From NCBI GenBank assembly GCA_013214695.1, contig JABSRX010000003.1, positions 14,167-50,608 on the forward strand: 36,442 bases of DNA. Direction: 5' to 3'. The notes beneath the pieces were generated by a model that was not told the DNA's origin, ran no database searches, and saw only the letters and a list, made by a program, of their open reading frames with translations. The stretch is from Rhizobiaceae bacterium. Lineage in GTDB: Bacteria; Pseudomonadota; Alphaproteobacteria; Rhizobiales; Rhizobiaceae. This document shows positions 1 to 7,604 of this stretch, piece after piece (position 1 is the stretch's first letter; every line of letters starts with the position of its first letter). The translations under genes and the position numbers were made by a program.

Positions 1-47
1 TGATCGTGTCTATCCAGGCCATTTTGCCTCCAACGTTCGTGCCCGCT

Positions 48-689
48 TTAATGGGCGTTGCTCATGTCCCCAAGTACTTCTTTGCTGGCAACGGTGGAAT
101 CCGCGTTTAATTTGTAGATCATCGGAATGCCAGTGCCGAGATTGAGCTGGGTGATGGATACCGTATCCATTTTGTCCAGCACCATGACAAGCGACCGCAG
201 CGAATTGCCATGGGCGGCAACCAGAACGGTCTCACCACGCAGAACGCGGGGCAGAATTTCGGTCATGTAATAGAGCCAGACGCGGGCACCTGTGTCTTTC
301 AGACTTTCACCTTCGTCGCCTGGTGGTGGTGTATCGTAGGAACGGCGCCAGATGTGGACCTGTTCGTCGCCCCATTTTTCGCGGGCATCGTCTTTGTTCA
401 GACCGGCGAGATCACCGTAATTACGTTCGTTGAGCGCCTGATTGTGAATGGTTTCCAGATCAGACTGGCCGACGCCATCGAGAATATGCTGACAGGTTTT
501 TTCGGCCCGCTGCAGAACACTGGTGAAGGCAATGTCGAATTTCATCCCCAGGTCACCCAGGGTTTTGCCTGCCTGAATGGCTTCACTTGTGCCTAGTTCA
601 GTCAGATCCGGGTCTTTCCAGCCGGTAAACAAGTTCTTTTTGTTCCATTCGCTTTGACCGTGGCGAACGAGGACGAGTGTTCCTGACAT
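48..689 (-). CDS. gpmA: 2,3-bisphosphoglycerate-dependent phosphoglycerate mutase
   Basis: Cytosolic glycolytic enzyme interconverting 3- and 2-phosphoglycerate through a phosphohistidine. The 213-residue product opens with the histidine phosphatase signature [12 protein letters not shown] (catalytic His about residue 10). It also carries [13 protein letters not shown], the [11 protein letters not shown] segment and the second catalytic histidine in [12 protein letters not shown]. The length fits the short alphaproteobacterial form, which lacks the C-terminal tail of the enterobacterial enzyme. A good AGGA ribosome site precedes the ATG. It lies 14 nt after dapB and is probably the last gene of a glk-ABC-dapB-gpmA run. 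Assignment is secure from the motifs. Confidence 0.96.
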   Translation of the reverse strand: MSGTLVLVRHGQSEWNKKNLFTGWKDPDLTELGTSEAIQAGKTLGDLGMKFDIAFTSVLQRAEKTCQHILDGVGQSDLETIHNQALNERNYGDLAGLNKDDAREKWGDEQVHIWRRSYDTPPPGDEGESLKDTGARVWLYYMTEILPRVLRGETVLVAAHGNSLRSLVMVLDKMDTVSITQLNLGTGIPMIYKLNADSTVASKEVLGDMSNAH

Positions 690-703
690 CGAGGATTCCT
701 TTG

Positions 704-1510
704 TTATTTTTCCAGGCCGAGGACGTCGAGCATGTCGTAACGTCCGGCCTTCTTGTCATGGGCCCAGAGTGCCGCTTTGATTGCGCCGCGTGCAAACAGC
801 AGACGATCTGTGGCGCGATGGGTGATTTCGATGGTCTCTCCTTCACCAGCAAACAGCACACTGTGTTCGCCGATAACAGAACCGCCACGCAAGGTGGCAA
901 AGCCGATTTCGCCCTGACCTCGGGCACCAGTTATGCCGTCGCGGACGCGCACCGAGTGTTCCGCCAGGTTGACATTGCGGCCCGTGGCTGCAGCTTCGCC
1001 AAGCAAAAAGGCGGTGCCCGAAGGCGCATCGATTTTGTGCTTGTGGTGCATTTCCAGGACTTCAATGTCGAAATCTGCTGCATCCAATGCCTGCGCAGCC
1101 TGACGGACCAGAACGGCGAGCAGATTGACACCCAGGCTCATATTGCCCGACTTGACCACCCGGGCATGTCGCGCTGCGGCATCAAACTTGGCTTCGTCCT
1201 CCGCGGTGCAGCCCGTGGTGCCGATGACATGAACGATCCGGGCCTGGGCGGCCAGGCCGGCAAACTCAACCGACGCCTTGGGAATGGTAAAGTCGACAAC
1301 GCCCTCGGCGGCGGCGAAGGCTGCAAGCGCGTCCTCTGAGATAGCGATGCCATTGCTGCCAATGCCGGCCATTTCGCCTGAATCGCGGCCGATATGCGGT
1401 GAGCTTGACACTTCGATGGCCGCCGACAGTTCAACACCCTCGGTGGCATCAATTGCCCGGATCAGAGTCTGACCCATGCGCCCGGCGGCGCCAACAACCA
1501 CAAGCTTCAT
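704..1510 (-). CDS. dapB: 4-hydroxy-tetrahydrodipicolinate reductase
   Basis: Lysine and meso-diaminopimelate biosynthesis: NAD(P)H-dependent reduction of the DapA product to tetrahydrodipicolinate. The 268-residue protein has the N-terminal nucleotide-binding motif [12 protein letters not shown] (residues 5-16). The diagnostic catalytic stretch [15 protein letters not shown] (about 153-167) contains the His-His and Lys residues of the active site. Length is typical for the family. The start ATG is preceded by AGGGA at a suitable distance. It sits 29 nt downstream of the ABC exporter and 14 nt upstream of gpmA, so co-transcription is likely. Nothing is missing or unusual. Confidence 0.96.
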   Translation of the reverse strand: MKLVVVGAAGRMGQTLIRAIDATEGVELSAAIEVSSSPHIGRDSGEMAGIGSNGIAISEDALAAFAAAEGVVDFTIPKASVEFAGLAAQARIVHVIGTTGCTAEDEAKFDAAARHARVVKSGNMSLGVNLLAVLVRQAAQALDAADFDIEVLEMHHKHKIDAPSGTAFLLGEAAATGRNVNLAEHSVRVRDGITGARGQGEIGFATLRGGSVIGEHSVLFAGEGETIEITHRATDRLLFARGAIKAALWAHDKKAGRYDMLDVLGLEK

Positions 1511-1539
1511 TTCAATATCCCTTTTTGATCAGGCAGCCC

Positions 1540-3354
1540 CTAAGCGAGACCACCTCGGTGCAGCGTCGCATATACACCGCCGGCCTTGTTGACCAGTTCG
1601 TCGTGCTTGCCCTGGTCCACCAGCCTGCCGCTTTCGATTACCACAATCTTGTCGGCGCTGGATATGGTGGACAGCCGGTGGGCGATCACCAAAGTCGTGC
1701 GATCCTTCATGAGTTCTTCGAGTGCCGCCTGCACCAATGCTTCTGACTGATTGTCCAGAGCGGAAGTGGCTTCGTCGAGCAAAAGGATTGGGGCATTGCG
1801 AACGATTGCCCGTGCAATCGACAAACGCTGGCGCTGACCACCGGACAGATTGGTGGCATTTTCACCCAGTGGCGTGTCATAGCCCTGCGGCAAGGCCTCA
1901 ATAAATTCGTGGGCCTGGGCATTACGCGCCGCAGCTTCGATTTCCGCGTCCGTGGCGTCGGGGCGCGCATAGCGCAGGTTTTCCCTGACGGTACCCTGGA
2001 ACAGGATCGGATTCTGCGACACATAGGCGAAATTGGCGCGCAGATCGTCTGTGTTGAGAGTGGCGATGTCCTTGCCGTCAATGGAGACGGTTCCAGACTC
2101 GGGTGCATAAAAGCGCTGCAACAGAGCGATAATCGTCGACTTTCCACCCCCGGACGGGCCCACAAGCGCAGTCGTTTCGCCAGCCTTGGCAACAAATGAC
2201 AGCTCTTGAATAACAGGCGGTGCGCTGAGCAGAGGCTCTTCGACGCCGTTTGAGGAATCTGCGTCCCCCTCGTCATAGCGGAAGGTGACGTTTTTGAATA
2301 CGATGTCGCCCGGCGTGGCCTCTTCCGAAGCGTTTTCGTTGTCGCGCTTGCTGTTTGCCGGCGTGTCGAGGATCTCGTAGATCATGCGGGCATTAACAAG
2401 CGAACGTTCGAGAACAACGCGCAAACGGGCCAGTTTCTTCGCCGGTTCATAGGCCAGCAGCAATGCGGTGATGAAGGAGGTCAGATTACTGGGTTCAAAG
2501 CCATGAAAAATAACCCGCCACCCGCCATAGGCAACGGTCGCGGCGATGGCGAAGCCCGCGATGGTTTCCATCAACGGGCTGGTCCGCGCCGTAATACGGG
2601 CGATCTTGTTTGAGCGTTCCTCAGCCAAAACAGTCAGCGCGTTAAGTTTTTCGCGCAACTGATTTTCCATCGTAAAGGCTTTGATCACCGCAATGCCGTG
2701 CGAGGCCTCTTGCATGGCTGTTGCCACCTGGGCGTTGATCTGTACCTCCTGGCGGGCGATGACTTTGACGCGATTGGCATATTTGGCCAAGACCCAGAGC
2801 GCCAGTGGGCCGATGATGAACACGGCTGCCGACATATACGGGTCGCGGTAAAACATCACGCCGATTAGGGCGAGCAGCGTGATCAGATCGCGCACATATC
2901 CCAACACCACATTGTTGAGCAGATCGCGAACCCCCAAAATGTTCTGGTTGATCCGGCTGACGAGGGTCGCTGAGTGCTGACGGGTGAAGAAATGAACATC
3001 GAGGTCCATCAGATGATCAAAAATGCGCCGCTGATAGCGGGCGACGATGGCATTGCCGATCTTGTTCAGGATCACCGACTGCATGTAGGTCATCAAGCCT
3101 TTGATCAGAAAGATCGCTACGATGGTGGCTGACAGCACCAGGGCGCGATTGAAGTCGTTGCCATAGAACACGTCCTTGACCACCGGTCCCATCAACCAGG
3201 CGCTGTAGGCGGTGGTGCCGGCGATCACCAGGAGGCAGGCACAGGCGATGAGATAATTGCGCCGATGAAGCGCAAAATTCTCAACGGCCATGCGTTGAAA
3301 AACCCCCATATCATTTGGCGATTTCAGAAGGACGCCAAGCAGACTTTTTATCAA
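1540..3354 (-). CDS. MsbA-like ABC exporter (fused permease and ATPase)
   Basis: Half-transporter of the type I ABC exporter fold, expected to work as a homodimer in the inner membrane and move lipids or hydrophobic compounds. The first 320 or so residues hold six predicted membrane helices. The ATPase follows, with Walker A GPSGGGKST (399-407), signature LSGGQRQRLS (503-512) and Walker B ILLLDEAT (523-530), then the H-loop in VIAHRLSTI. About 18 acidic, serine-rich residues (roughly 361-378) lie between the A-loop tyrosine of FRYDEG and the next conserved strand, longer than usual. The listed start is TTG with poor SD spacing. ATG codons at residue 16 (3309) or 22 are plausible alternatives. 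Substrate unknown; lipid A export is a possibility from similarity only. Confidence 0.88.
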   Translation of the reverse strand: MIKSLLGVLLKSPNDMGVFQRMAVENFALHRRNYLIACACLLVIAGTTAYSAWLMGPVVKDVFYGNDFNRALVLSATIVAIFLIKGLMTYMQSVILNKIGNAIVARYQRRIFDHLMDLDVHFFTRQHSATLVSRINQNILGVRDLLNNVVLGYVRDLITLLALIGVMFYRDPYMSAAVFIIGPLALWVLAKYANRVKVIARQEVQINAQVATAMQEASHGIAVIKAFTMENQLREKLNALTVLAEERSNKIARITARTSPLMETIAGFAIAATVAYGGWRVIFHGFEPSNLTSFITALLLAYEPAKKLARLRVVLERSLVNARMIYEILDTPANSKRDNENASEEATPGDIVFKNVTFRYDEGDADSSNGVEEPLLSAPPVIQELSFVAKAGETTALVGPSGGGKSTIIALLQRFYAPESGTVSIDGKDIATLNTDDLRANFAYVSQNPILFQGTVRENLRYARPDATDAEIEAAARNAQAHEFIEALPQGYDTPLGENATNLSGGQRQRLSIARAIVRNAPILLLDEATSALDNQSEALVQAALEELMKDRTTLVIAHRLSTISSADKIVVIESGRLVDQGKHDELVNKAGGVYATLHRGGLA

Positions 3355-3485
3355 TACCCTGGCCTTGCTAAAGGCGGGACGGCGTCCCGAACGGTGTCAT
3401 CTGTGATGCAGTTATAAACAAACATGCGGGGCAATCAAATTTTCTGCAGCCGAATAATCATAGGCAATCGTGCATTTAGGACAAT

Positions 3486-4511
3486 TTATGCGCTGCTTTG
3501 CCAATGACGATGTTCAAGATCGAGCAAATACAGGTCGGGATTGTTGGCAAAGGCTGCCAGTCCTACCAATGCGGGCAATTCATGGGTGACAACGATGGTC
3601 GCGATATTGGCCATCAGCGCGCTGTGAGGTGCCTTGTCCTCAAAACTGGCCCGAAACGCGCTTTTTGCCAGAAAAGGCAGGATCTTCTGCGCGATCCCGC
3701 CACCAACATAGACTCCGCCCCGCGCCATCGAGGTGAGGGCAAGGTCGCCTGCTACGCGACCCAATGTGGTGCAGAACAGGTTCAGGGCTTCCTCGGCCTG
3801 GGTATTCTTTGCGCCCATTGCAGCGATTGAAATCGCAGCCGCGGTGTCCAGGACCGACCCAACCCCATCGGCCTTGCAACATGCCTGGTAGAGATTGACG
3901 AGGCCGTCGCCGCAAACCGCCTGTTCAGCCGATACGCGGCCTTCGATGGTTTCCAGGTGTGCCCAGACCTCGGCTTCGCGTGCACTGCGGGGGCCGAGAT
4001 CAACATGCCCGCCCTCACCCGGAACAGGAATCCACTTTCTGCCGGCCCTCACAAGGATGCCAACCCCCAATCCGGTGCCAGGACCTAGCACCGCCTTCGT
4101 ATGTTCGCCGTCGACATCGGGCGCGCCACCGCCCAAACTGAAACCATCTTCCAAGGACAGGCAGGGCAGGGCCAGCGCCTGAGCCTCAAAGTCATTCATC
4201 AGCACCAACTGCTCAATCGGCGCGAGCGCCAACAGGGCATCAGGAACGATGTTCCAATGACAATTGGTCAGATCGAGGCCGTTTTCAGTGATTGGCCCGG
4301 CTGCCGCGATCAAAGCGCAATGGGGCTGAACTTCGGATTTGGCCAGAACAGTTTGTTCAATCGCCTGTTCCATCGTGTCGAAATCGGCGGTCCGAACCGG
4401 TTGAAAGATGATGGGCGCTGCATTTGGGGTCTCGATGATCTGAAAACGCGCATTTGTGCCGCCAATATCTCCAATCAACACCGGGAAATGCAGATCGATG
4501 GTGCCTGTCAT
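3486..4511 (-). CDS. glk: Glucokinase
   Basis: ATP-dependent phosphorylation of glucose to glucose 6-phosphate in the cytosol. The reading frame is open further upstream, but homology begins at the ATG at 4511. From there the protein is 341 residues, and the phosphate-binding motif LIGDIGGTNARF lies at residues 12-23, as expected in the ROK-unrelated bacterial Glk family. Further family signatures are VLMNDFEAQALAL, the glycine-rich GPGTGLGVG, and the sugar-site motif PGEGGHVDLGP. The upstream 109 codons have non-family composition and run into the control region of the divergent BMP gene, so I exclude them. The SD before 4511 is weak. Downstream is the ABC exporter, 131 nt away. Confidence 0.94.
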   Translation of the reverse strand: MTGTIDLHFPVLIGDIGGTNARFQIIETPNAAPIIFQPVRTADFDTMEQAIEQTVLAKSEVQPHCALIAAAGPITENGLDLTNCHWNIVPDALLALAPIEQLVLMNDFEAQALALPCLSLEDGFSLGGGAPDVDGEHTKAVLGPGTGLGVGILVRAGRKWIPVPGEGGHVDLGPRSAREAEVWAHLETIEGRVSAEQAVCGDGLVNLYQACCKADGVGSVLDTAAAISIAAMGAKNTQAEEALNLFCTTLGRVAGDLALTSMARGGVYVGGGIAQKILPFLAKSAFRASFEDKAPHSALMANIATIVVTHELPALVGLAAFANNPDLYLLDLEHRHWQSSA

Positions 4512-4686
4512 GGAAATGCGGCCTCGCAGCTTGTTTGGGTCTCGTGCTTGCCGGTGGTCTAAGAGGAAACGATGCTCAGTTCCAGTGGGAAATTTCGCTT
4601 TCTTCCATGCCTGTGAAAATGCATCAAAAACCCGGACAAAAGGTATGCAAAGCCCCAGCAAACGTGCAAGACTTTGGCCATGCGCA

Positions 4687-4715
4687 TTGTTGCCGTTGTA
4701 GGTGCGTGCGATAAT
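4687..4715 (+). promoter_or_regulatory. Candidate sigma-70-type promoter for the BMP gene
   Basis: The 304-nt gap between the divergent glk and BMP genes (4512-4815) contains no convincing gene. Within it TTGTTG (4687-4692) and GATAAT (4710-4715) are separated by 17 nt. That would start transcription near 4722 and leave a leader of about 94 nt ending in a strong GGAAGGA ribosome site. Only the -10 is close to consensus, so this is a prediction from spacing and sequence. I saw no clear riboswitch fold in the leader. Confidence 0.35.
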
Positions 4716-4815
4716 TCGGGGGTGGGTGGTAGGCCTATTTCCGTTCAACATGCGCCGAAACGCGCCACGAAGAGTAAACAATTGTAACAGGGAACCCCTG
4801 GGAAGGACCTCGTCT

Positions 4816-5811
4816 ATGAAAAAATTTATCCTTGCCATGACCGCTGCAGCATTTTCTGCAGCTGCCGCTTACGCGGCTGACGTTAAGCCAGCTGTGATCT
4901 ACGATCTTGGCGGTAAAAACGATAAGTCATTCAATGAATCAGCCTACACTGGCGCCGAGCGCTTTAAGGCCGAAACTGGTATCGAATATAAGGACTTTGA
5001 AATCCAGAATGATGCACAGCGCGAGCAGTCGGCCCGCCGCTTTGCACGCGATGGGCACAACCCAATCGTTGTGATCGGCTTTTCCTGGGCTGCAGCTTTG
5101 GAAAAGGTTGCCGCTGAATTCCCAGATACACAGTTCGGCATCGTCGACATGGTCGTCGATAAGCCAAATGTGCGTTCCATCCTGTTCACCGAGCATGAAG
5201 GTTCCTACCTGGTCGGCGTGATGGCTGCCAAAGCCTCGCAGACCGGCAAAGTCGGCTTTGTGGGTGGTATGGATATCCCACTCATCCGTAAATTCGCTTG
5301 CGGTTATGTCCAGGGCGTTAAGTCGGTTAACCCGAACGCTGAAGTCTTCCAAAACATGACCGGCACAACTGGTGCTGCCTGGAACGACCCGGTGAAAGGC
5401 GCGGAACTGGCTAAGTCTCAGTTCGACCGCGGCGCTGACGTTGTCTACCACGCTGCTGGTGGTACCGGCATCGGCGTTCTGCAGGCCGCCGCTGATGCTG
5501 GCAAACTGGGTATCGGTGTGGACTCCAACCAGAACGGTATGCACCCGGGTAAGGTTCTGACTTCCATGCTGAAGCGTGTCGATAACGCTGTCTACAATGC
5601 CTTCATGGATGTCAAAAACGACAACTGGAGCACCGGCTTCAACGTTCTCGACCTGAAAGCTGGCGGTGTTGGTTACGCTATGGACGACAACAACAAGAGC
5701 CTGGTTGATGCCGACATGCAGGCAGCTGTTGAAGCTGCTGCTGACGCCATCAAAGGTGGTTCCGTCAAAGTCCACGACTATATGAGCGACAGCAACTGCC
5801 CAGCTGGCTAA
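4816..5811 (+). CDS. BMP/PnrA-family substrate-binding protein of an ABC transporter
   Basis: Exported solute-binding protein of the basic membrane protein family, whose characterised members bind nucleosides. Start ATG 4816 is chosen over the upstream in-frame codon at 4702: it follows GGAAGGA and begins a clear Sec signal peptide (MKKFILAM..., AxA cleavage near AYA-AD at residue 20). The mature part shows AVIYDLGGKNDKSFNESAY, GFVGGMDIPLIRKFACGYVQG and DVVYHAAGGTGIGVLQAA, all typical of the family. Length is 331 residues. No lipobox cysteine is present, so it should be free in the periplasm. No permease or ATPase gene adjoins it. Codons are dominated by GCT, GGT and GTT, unlike the neighbours, suggesting very high expression. 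A strong terminator follows. Ligand not determined. Confidence 0.93.
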   Translation: MKKFILAMTAAAFSAAAAYAADVKPAVIYDLGGKNDKSFNESAYTGAERFKAETGIEYKDFEIQNDAQREQSARRFARDGHNPIVVIGFSWAAALEKVAAEFPDTQFGIVDMVVDKPNVRSILFTEHEGSYLVGVMAAKASQTGKVGFVGGMDIPLIRKFACGYVQGVKSVNPNAEVFQNMTGTTGAAWNDPVKGAELAKSQFDRGADVVYHAAGGTGIGVLQAAADAGKLGIGVDSNQNGMHPGKVLTSMLKRVDNAVYNAFMDVKNDNWSTGFNVLDLKAGGVGYAMDDNNKSLVDADMQAAVEAAADAIKGGSVKVHDYMSDSNCPAG

Positions 5812-5842
5812 GCGCTGACAAAAATCGTTCGCCAAAACGAGA

Positions 5843-5872
5843 AGCCGCTGGACCGAGGTCCGGCGGCTTTTT
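5843..5872 (+). terminator. Rho-independent terminator of the BMP gene
   Basis: An 11-bp stem (AGCCGCTGGAC pairing with GTCCGGCGGCT, one G-T wobble) closes a CGAG tetraloop. It is followed directly by five T residues, 31 nt after the stop codon of the BMP gene. It separates that gene from the decarboxylase gene beginning 15 nt further on. Confidence 0.88.
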
Positions 5873-5886
5873 GACTTTCAGACCTC

Positions 5887-7488
5887 ATGGAAACTTCGAT
5901 GATCAGTACCGGTGAAGCAACAATGCGCCTGCTGGCGCGCTATGGTGTCGACACAATATTTGGCATTCCGGGCGTCCATACGCTGGAATTCTATCGTGGA
6001 TTGGCCACGGGGTCGGCGGTGCGTCACGTGCAGGCGCGCAATGAACTGGGTGCTGGTTTCATGGCTGACGGCTACGCCCGTTCTACCGGACGACCGGGCG
6101 TCATGCTGACCATTTCGGGACCGGGCGTAACCAATGCGGCGACCGCGTTGGGCCAGGCATTTGCCGATTCCGTGCCGCTGTTGTTGATTTCTGCAGAGGC
6201 AGCAACGCCCTCACTCGGCAAGGGCTGGGGCGTATTGCATGAGGTGACCGACTTGAACGGCGTCACACGCCCGCTGACAGCGCTGAGCGCGTGTGCTCGT
6301 CAGGTGGAAGATATTCCCGACCTGTTGGCCCAGGCTTTCACTATTTTTGCGTCGAAACGGCCGCGCCCTGTTCACATTTCCATTCCTGTCGACGTGTTGG
6401 CGTCCTTGGTCGACGATGATTGGCAGGCGGTCATTCCACCCCACCGACCTCATCCCGATCCAACAGCCGTCGCTGAAGGAGCTGCTCTGCTGGATGAAGC
6501 CAGGCGACCGGTGATTTTGGTCGGCGGCGGTGCCGCGGAAGCATGCATCGTGCCACTGGCTGAAAAGCTCGGCGCAATTGTCATGGCGTCCAATGCCGGC
6601 AAAGGCATCGTGCCGGATGATCATCCGCTTTCGCTTGGCGGTGCCATCTGCCGTCCGGAATGCCTTGAATTCATCGAAGCTGCTGATTGCGTGCTGGCCA
6701 TCGGAACAGAACTGTCAGAAACAGATTCCTATGTTGAGAAGCTGAGCATCGACGCGCCAATCATTCGGGTCGATATTGACCCCGCCAAGATCAATGATCG
6801 CTACCCGTCCGCTGTCGGTATTGTGGCAGACGCGTCGGCCACCTGTGCAGCGATCTTAGCGGCGCTGAAGCGCGATGCGCCCGCGCAAGACGGTGCAACG
6901 CTGGTCGCTGGAGCAAAGTCACGCATTCCCGCAAACCTGAACGAGTCCGAGCAAAAGCATATGAAGCTGCTTGAGGTTATTCGTGATGTGCTGCCGCAGG
7001 ACAGCATCATTATGGGCGACGCGTGCCAGGTGACCTACTCCGCTTCATTTGCCTTGCCGATCCAAAGGCCACGCCGCTTCCACTATGCTGCCGGTTACTG
7101 TGCGCTGGGCTTTGCTTTTCCCAACGCCATTGGTGCCAAGCTCGCCCAGCCAGATCTCCCTGTGTTGGCTATTGCCGGTGATGGCGGTTCAATGTTCACC
7201 ATTCAGGAGTTGGTGACAGCCGCCGAACTGAAATTGCCGCTGCCGCTGATCCTTTGGCACAACAACGGTTACAAGCAGATCCGCGATGATATGCGGGCTG
7301 GGAATTTCCCCAGGGTAGCCGTCGATGGGTTGGCGCCAGATTTTGAAGCGCTGGCCAAGGCGATGCATTGCCATGCGGCCGCGCCTGCCTCGGCCATCGA
7401 ACTGGCGGAGGCGATCAAGCTGGCGTTGGCGGCTGATAGGCCCACTGTCATTGTTGTGTCCGAAGACTCAGCCTGGTTGGCCGATTAA
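5887..7488 (+). CDS. Thiamine diphosphate-dependent decarboxylase, 5-guanidino-2-oxopentanoate decarboxylase type
   Basis: Member of the acetolactate synthase/pyruvate decarboxylase superfamily (533 residues). The N-terminal pyrimidine-binding domain has FGIPGVHTLEFYRG, the catalytic glutamate in QARNELGAGFMADGYAR (E53) and TISGPGVTNAATA. The C-terminal PP domain has the GDG...NN thiamine motif (IAGDGGSMFT to LWHNNGYKQI). The PGVHTLEFYRG and ELGAGFMADGYAR stretches resemble proteins annotated as 5-guanidino-2-oxopentanoate decarboxylase (AruI, arginine transaminase pathway), but no other arginine-catabolism gene lies nearby. The first ATG has no clear SD. The ATG at 5899 is preceded by GGAAA and is an equally good start. 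Substrate is inferred only. Confidence 0.85.
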   Translation: METSMISTGEATMRLLARYGVDTIFGIPGVHTLEFYRGLATGSAVRHVQARNELGAGFMADGYARSTGRPGVMLTISGPGVTNAATALGQAFADSVPLLLISAEAATPSLGKGWGVLHEVTDLNGVTRPLTALSACARQVEDIPDLLAQAFTIFASKRPRPVHISIPVDVLASLVDDDWQAVIPPHRPHPDPTAVAEGAALLDEARRPVILVGGGAAEACIVPLAEKLGAIVMASNAGKGIVPDDHPLSLGGAICRPECLEFIEAADCVLAIGTELSETDSYVEKLSIDAPIIRVDIDPAKINDRYPSAVGIVADASATCAAILAALKRDAPAQDGATLVAGAKSRIPANLNESEQKHMKLLEVIRDVLPQDSIIMGDACQVTYSASFALPIQRPRRFHYAAGYCALGFAFPNAIGAKLAQPDLPVLAIAGDGGSMFTIQELVTAAELKLPLPLILWHNNGYKQIRDDMRAGNFPRVAVDGLAPDFEALAKAMHCHAAAPASAIELAEAIKLALAADRPTVIVVSEDSAWLAD

Positions 7489-7512
7489 AGGGCGTCTCGC
7501 ATTGGCGACGCT

Positions 7513-7539
7513 TTGACACAATCCAACATCGTCTATTCT
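7513..7539 (+). promoter_or_regulatory. Candidate promoter upstream of the photolyase gene
   Basis: A perfect TTGACA (7513-7518) is followed after 15 nt by TATTCT (7534-7539) in the 116-nt gap between the decarboxylase stop and the photolyase start. Spacing is shorter than ideal. It would leave a leader of roughly 60 nt. No match to an obvious light- or stress-sigma promoter was recognised. Confidence 0.3.
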
Positions 7540-7604
7540 GGGCTATGCCAGATCGGCTCCGCGCGACGTCTTGCACACATCAAGCTCAGGAATCGAACAA
7601 TCCA

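Noticed and set aside
1-47. Sequence beyond the gpmA stop codon
   Set aside because: Too short to judge. It contains only a GCCC...GGGC pairing that overlaps the gpmA end and no gene start.
3375-3389. CGGGAC-GGC-GTCCCG hairpin between glk and the ABC exporter
   Set aside because: The stem is only 6 bp and no T-run follows on the minus strand, so it is too weak to call a terminator.
4512-4838. N-terminal extension of the glucokinase frame
   Set aside because: Residues before ATG 4511 do not fit the Glk family, whose phosphate motif is normally near residue 15. The extension crosses the start and signal-peptide region of the divergent BMP gene.
4939-5835. Long open frame (298 codons) on the minus strand
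   Set aside because: It lies wholly antisense to the BMP gene and arises from its strong codon bias. It has no family motifs and no SD, and would conflict with a gene supported by a signal peptide and homology.
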